Shown: positions 61,687 through 64,000 of the stretch, in pieces
How the letters are laid out: the number at the start of each line of letters is the position of its first letter
How positions within the stretch are numbered: the stretch's first letter is position 1
DNA from: Flavobacterium sp. N502540
Lineage (GTDB): Bacteria; Bacteroidota; Bacteroidia; Flavobacteriales; Flavobacteriaceae
Assembly: GCF_025947365.1 (NCBI RefSeq)
Contig: NZ_CP110012.1
Coordinates: forward strand, 2,542,001 to 2,606,000
Reading direction: 5' to 3'
DNA length: 64,000 nucleotides
Translations under genes and position numbers: made by a program
Notes under the pieces: model-generated
Databases searched by the model: none
What the model was told of the DNA's origin: nothing
The model's input: the letters and a program-made list of their open reading frames with translations, nothing else

Positions 61687-62410
61687 TTTTGAAAAGGATT
61701 TCCGTGAAAAACTAAATCAACGTAAAATTGAACCAAGTGATAAAGCCTGGGATCGATTGGATGCCATGTTGAGCGTTGCTGAAGAAAAGAAAACAACGGT
61801 TGCTTTTAGTTCACGAAGAAATGCGGCTAAAAAATGGCTCTATGTTGCTGCAAGTATTGTTGGTTTTTTATTGGTTGGAACGTTCTTTTTTAACCATAAG
61901 AAAAATACAGACGTAACATCAAAAGACATCATAGTGGTTAAGGAAGATGTAAAGAAAGATTCGGTTGTAAAGCCAACTTTAGAGACTAATATAGCTGTTA
62001 AAGAAGCAGTAGTAGTTTCAGAAGAGAAAACAATTAAAAAGTCAGTTCAACAAGAAAACCATCAGGAATCAAAATCGAATAAAATCATTACAAATAAATC
62101 CAATTCAATAGCGGAGTCTTCAATCATCATCAAAAACAATCCTGAAAAACAATCAATCAATCCACAGCCTTTAATGGCTAAAAATCCTGAAAAAGAAACG
62201 GTAGATCAGTTGCTGGGAACAGCTGAAAAAGTAATCGTCGCTGAAAATGCTGTTAAGCCAAAATCAAAAGTAAAAATCAATGCCAGTGATTTGCTTCAAC
62301 AGGTCGATGGTGAATTAGAGCTGTCGTTTCGAGAAAAGGTAATTACAAAAGTCAATAAGAATTACCAAACGGTAAAAGTGGCTTTGGCAAATCGAAATCA
62401 GCAGGAATAA
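61673..62410 (+). CDS. Single-span membrane protein, likely anti-sigma partner
   Basis: The 245-residue protein has a cytosolic N-terminal 55 residues with KAWDRLDAML, a membrane helix (WLYVAASIVGFLLVGTFFF, about residues 56-75) and a long, low-complexity, charged periplasmic part. It lacks FecR or ASD motifs, so its role is assigned by layout only: the start overlaps the ECF sigma gene, and the topology matches anti-sigma factors, with sigma bound by the short N-terminal segment. The C-terminal tail ends in a helix with AANRNQQE-like residues (LANRNQQE). Confidence 0.7.
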   Translation: MEPNNFEKDFREKLNQRKIEPSDKAWDRLDAMLSVAEEKKTTVAFSSRRNAAKKWLYVAASIVGFLLVGTFFFNHKKNTDVTSKDIIVVKEDVKKDSVVKPTLETNIAVKEAVVVSEEKTIKKSVQQENHQESKSNKIITNKSNSIAESSIIIKNNPEKQSINPQPLMAKNPEKETVDQLLGTAEKVIVAENAVKPKSKVKINASDLLQQVDGELELSFREKVITKVNKNYQTVKVALANRNQQE

Positions 62411-62624
62411 AGTTTCAACTCCAATCAGGAACGTGCTGTTGGAGAAAATCAAAAATTAAAGATCAAAAAAATAATTCCGATAGTTGTCGGGCAGACTTTT
62501 AGTGCCAATTTTTAATCCAATTAAAAATTGAGAATTAAAAAATAATCGTTTGCCATTCACATCTCACATTTTACAATTAGAAAAAAAACATCAATCAACA
62601 ATCAAATTTTAAAAAAAAACAGTC
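62411..62624. other. Intergenic gap with a hairpin
   Basis: In this 214-base gap, caatttttaa (62506-62515) and ttaaaaattg (62521-62530) form a stem, and ccga/tcgg lies nearby. No ORF is supported. The stem may end the sigma operon or be a repeat. Confidence 0.4.
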
Positions 62625-63680
62625 ATGAAAAATTTTACCATTCACTTCGTTATCCTTGTCTTTTTATTTGTAAGTAAAGTTATGGGACAAGAAATTTTTG
62701 AATCAAAAGCGAGAAAAATTGCCAACAAAATAGAGAAAGTTACGAAAGAGGAAAAAGAAGCTTTGAAAGAAGAAATTGAAGCAATTAATGTTCAGTTGTC
62801 TGAAGGGACAATCACTCAGGAACAAGCAGACAAGCGTAAAAAAGAATTAGCAGAAGCCAGAGCGATTATTATCGAAGAAAAAGTAACACTGGCGCAAAAT
62901 GAGTTAAATGATTTAGTACAGCAAAAAGTGGACGGAAAAATCAAGGAAGGAAATTATAAAAGTGGACGTGCTTTGATTGTTCATTGGAATGACATAGAGT
63001 GGAAGGATGATAATAAAAAAAGAAAAGATTCTATACGTGGCGAAAGAAGAACCACATCGCAGTTTGTATTTGCGGCAGGTTTGAATAATATGATGGTTGA
63101 TGGTAAATTGCAGGATTCTAAATATAGGTTTACAGGATCGCATTTTTACGAATGGGGATTTACCTATAACACCAGATTAATGAAAAACGATAATTTATTA
63201 CATGCTAAATATGGATTGTCTTTAATGTATAATAATATTCGTCCGAGAGATAATAAATATTTTGTAGTCAATGGAAACCAGACAGAATTGCAAACCAATG
63301 CGATCCATTTAGATGAATCCCGTTTTAGAAATGTGTACATCGCAGTGCCAATTCATTTAGAGTTTGACTTTTCAAGACCAAAAGTGAGTAACGGAAAAAC
63401 GTACTTTAGAACACATAATAGTTTTCGCTTTGGAGTTGGAGGTTACGCAGGAGTCAATGTAAAATCCAAACAAATTCTAAAATATGATCAGGATGACTTA
63501 GATTATAAAACAACTATAAAAGGAGATTATAATGTAAATAATTTTATTTACGGATTGAGTTCTTACATTGGTTATAAAGAAATGAGTTTGTATTTGAAAT
63601 ACGATTTAAACCCATTGTTTAGGAATAATACTGTAAAAGAAAATAATATTTCATTGGGATTAAGATTCGATTTTAATTAA
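62625..63680 (+). CDS. Outer-membrane beta-barrel protein with N-terminal coiled coil
   Basis: The 351-residue protein (signal ending in VMGQE) has a charged, helical segment (residues 22-110, EKVTKEEKEALKEEIEAINVQLS, then TQEQADKRKKELAEARAII) followed by a beta-barrel of about 230 residues, with alternating aromatic strands (NSFRFGVGGYAGVNVKSKQI, YGLSSYIGYKEMSLYLKYDLNP) ending in F-N. It is an exported outer-membrane protein of unknown function. Its gene follows the ECF sigma/membrane-partner pair after a 214-base gap, so it may be in their regulon. Confidence 0.8.
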   Translation: MKNFTIHFVILVFLFVSKVMGQEIFESKARKIANKIEKVTKEEKEALKEEIEAINVQLSEGTITQEQADKRKKELAEARAIIIEEKVTLAQNELNDLVQQKVDGKIKEGNYKSGRALIVHWNDIEWKDDNKKRKDSIRGERRTTSQFVFAAGLNNMMVDGKLQDSKYRFTGSHFYEWGFTYNTRLMKNDNLLHAKYGLSLMYNNIRPRDNKYFVVNGNQTELQTNAIHLDESRFRNVYIAVPIHLEFDFSRPKVSNGKTYFRTHNSFRFGVGGYAGVNVKSKQILKYDQDDLDYKTTIKGDYNVNNFIYGLSSYIGYKEMSLYLKYDLNPLFRNNTVKENNISLGLRFDFN

Positions 63681-63702
63681 GAATACATTGATTAGTTAGT
63701 GG

Positions 63703-63733
63703 AAAGAGCGCTTCGAAAGAGGTGCTTTTTTTT
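63703..63733 (+). terminator. Terminator between the barrel gene and dnaG
   Basis: Eight-base arms agcgcttc (63707-63714) and gaggtgct (63719-63726), with G-T pairs, a GAAA loop and a T-run. Confidence 0.8.
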
Positions 63734-63806
63734 ATTTAAAATTGCCCGATTTCATGGGGGATTTATGTAATTTTACATCCTTCAAATTTTATAAATATTT
63801 TACGTT

Positions 63807-64000
63807 TTGATTTCACAAAGTACGATTGATGCTGTTTTTGATGCTGCTCGAGTAGAGGAGGTTATTGGTGATTTTGTTAATTTAAAACGAGCCGGAAGTA
63901 ACTTTAAAGGATTAAGTCCGTTCTCAGATGAACGCTCTCCATCGTTCATGGTTTCGCCTGCAAAGGGAATCTGGAAAGATTTTAGTACGGGAAAAGGAGG
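63807..64000 (+). CDS. dnaG: DNA primase DnaG, 5' part only
   Basis: A TTG at 63807 begins a frame open to the window edge, about 64 residues, that reads as DnaG's N-terminus: ISQSTIDAVFDAARVEEVIGDFVNLKRAG (in parts), then NFKGLSPFSDERSPSFMVSP. In typical DnaG, the CHCC zinc site reads LCPFH and YHCFGC; here those positions are LSPFS and WKDFST, so all the zinc ligands appear replaced. The enzyme makes RNA primers at the replication fork. No ATG is near; the TTG start gives the family's usual beginning, and the loss of the zinc site is seen in related flavobacteria as I recall. The TOPRIM domain is outside the window. Confidence 0.88.
   Translation, partial: MISQSTIDAVFDAARVEEVIGDFVNLKRAGSNFKGLSPFSDERSPSFMVSPAKGIWKDFSTGKG

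Overview
The window looks like chromosome of a Flavobacterium-type member of the Bacteroidota. It is AT-rich. Starts lack strong Shine-Dalgarno sequences, and many genes have a TAnnTTTG -7 box (some with TTG near -33). It encodes a type IX secretion (T9SS) Plug protein, a T9SS type A sorting domain, a TonB-dependent receptor, DUF5916, DUF6702 and LytTR regulators, and a family-typical set of housekeeping genes. No rRNA, prophage, insertion sequence with a transposase, or CRISPR array was seen.

Layout. 1-7.9 kb: a U32 peptidase-family protein (cut by the window edge), a RibD-like reductase, an NTF2-like lipoprotein, a serine beta-lactamase-like hydrolase, an aspartate aminotransferase, a fatty acid desaturase, rsmG and an unknown gene. 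8.4-12.1 kb: a LytS/LytTR two-component pair and a CocE/NonD hydrolase. 12.6-13.8 kb: a single gene for a pepsin-like (A1) aspartic protease, rare in bacteria. 13.9-15.6 kb: pruA. 15.8-22.3 kb: a leftward operon of TonB receptor, hydantoinase A, hydantoinase B and cupin, with an unknown gene diverging from it. 23.8-30.8 kb: apaG, T9SS Plug, SNF2 helicase, a methyltransferase, a GxxExxY protein inside imperfect inverted repeats, and map. 31-37.5 kb: DUF445, then a TetR-ABC-HlyD-TolC export operon whose ATPase has lost most catalytic motifs except Walker A. 37.7-44.4 kb: gpmI, a DUF5916 protein and two convergent, overlapping L,D-transpeptidase genes. 44.9-45.4 kb: three identical tRNA-Gly(UCC) genes, each with its own promoter. 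45.5-52.6 kb: peptidase E, an operon of three small carboxypeptidase-regulatory-domain proteins plus DUF6702 and an M1 metallopeptidase, then tatA and a PAP2 phosphatase. 52.6-57.2 kb: a repeat-rich gap holding a decayed copy of an O-methyltransferase gene, an exported protein with a coiled-coil C-terminus, an M43-like T9SS metalloprotease and the intact O-methyltransferase. 57.3-64 kb: a LEA-like lipoprotein, a YceI protein, rlmN, a polyprenyl synthase, an ECF sigma / membrane partner / outer-membrane protein cluster, and the start of dnaG.

The strongest candidates for something under-described are the pepsin homologue with its long leader, the TonB-hydantoinase operon, the three-paralogue/M1 peptidase operon, the degenerate ABC exporter, and several inverted-repeat elements between genes. 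All functions are inferred from motifs read by eye; no database search was made.
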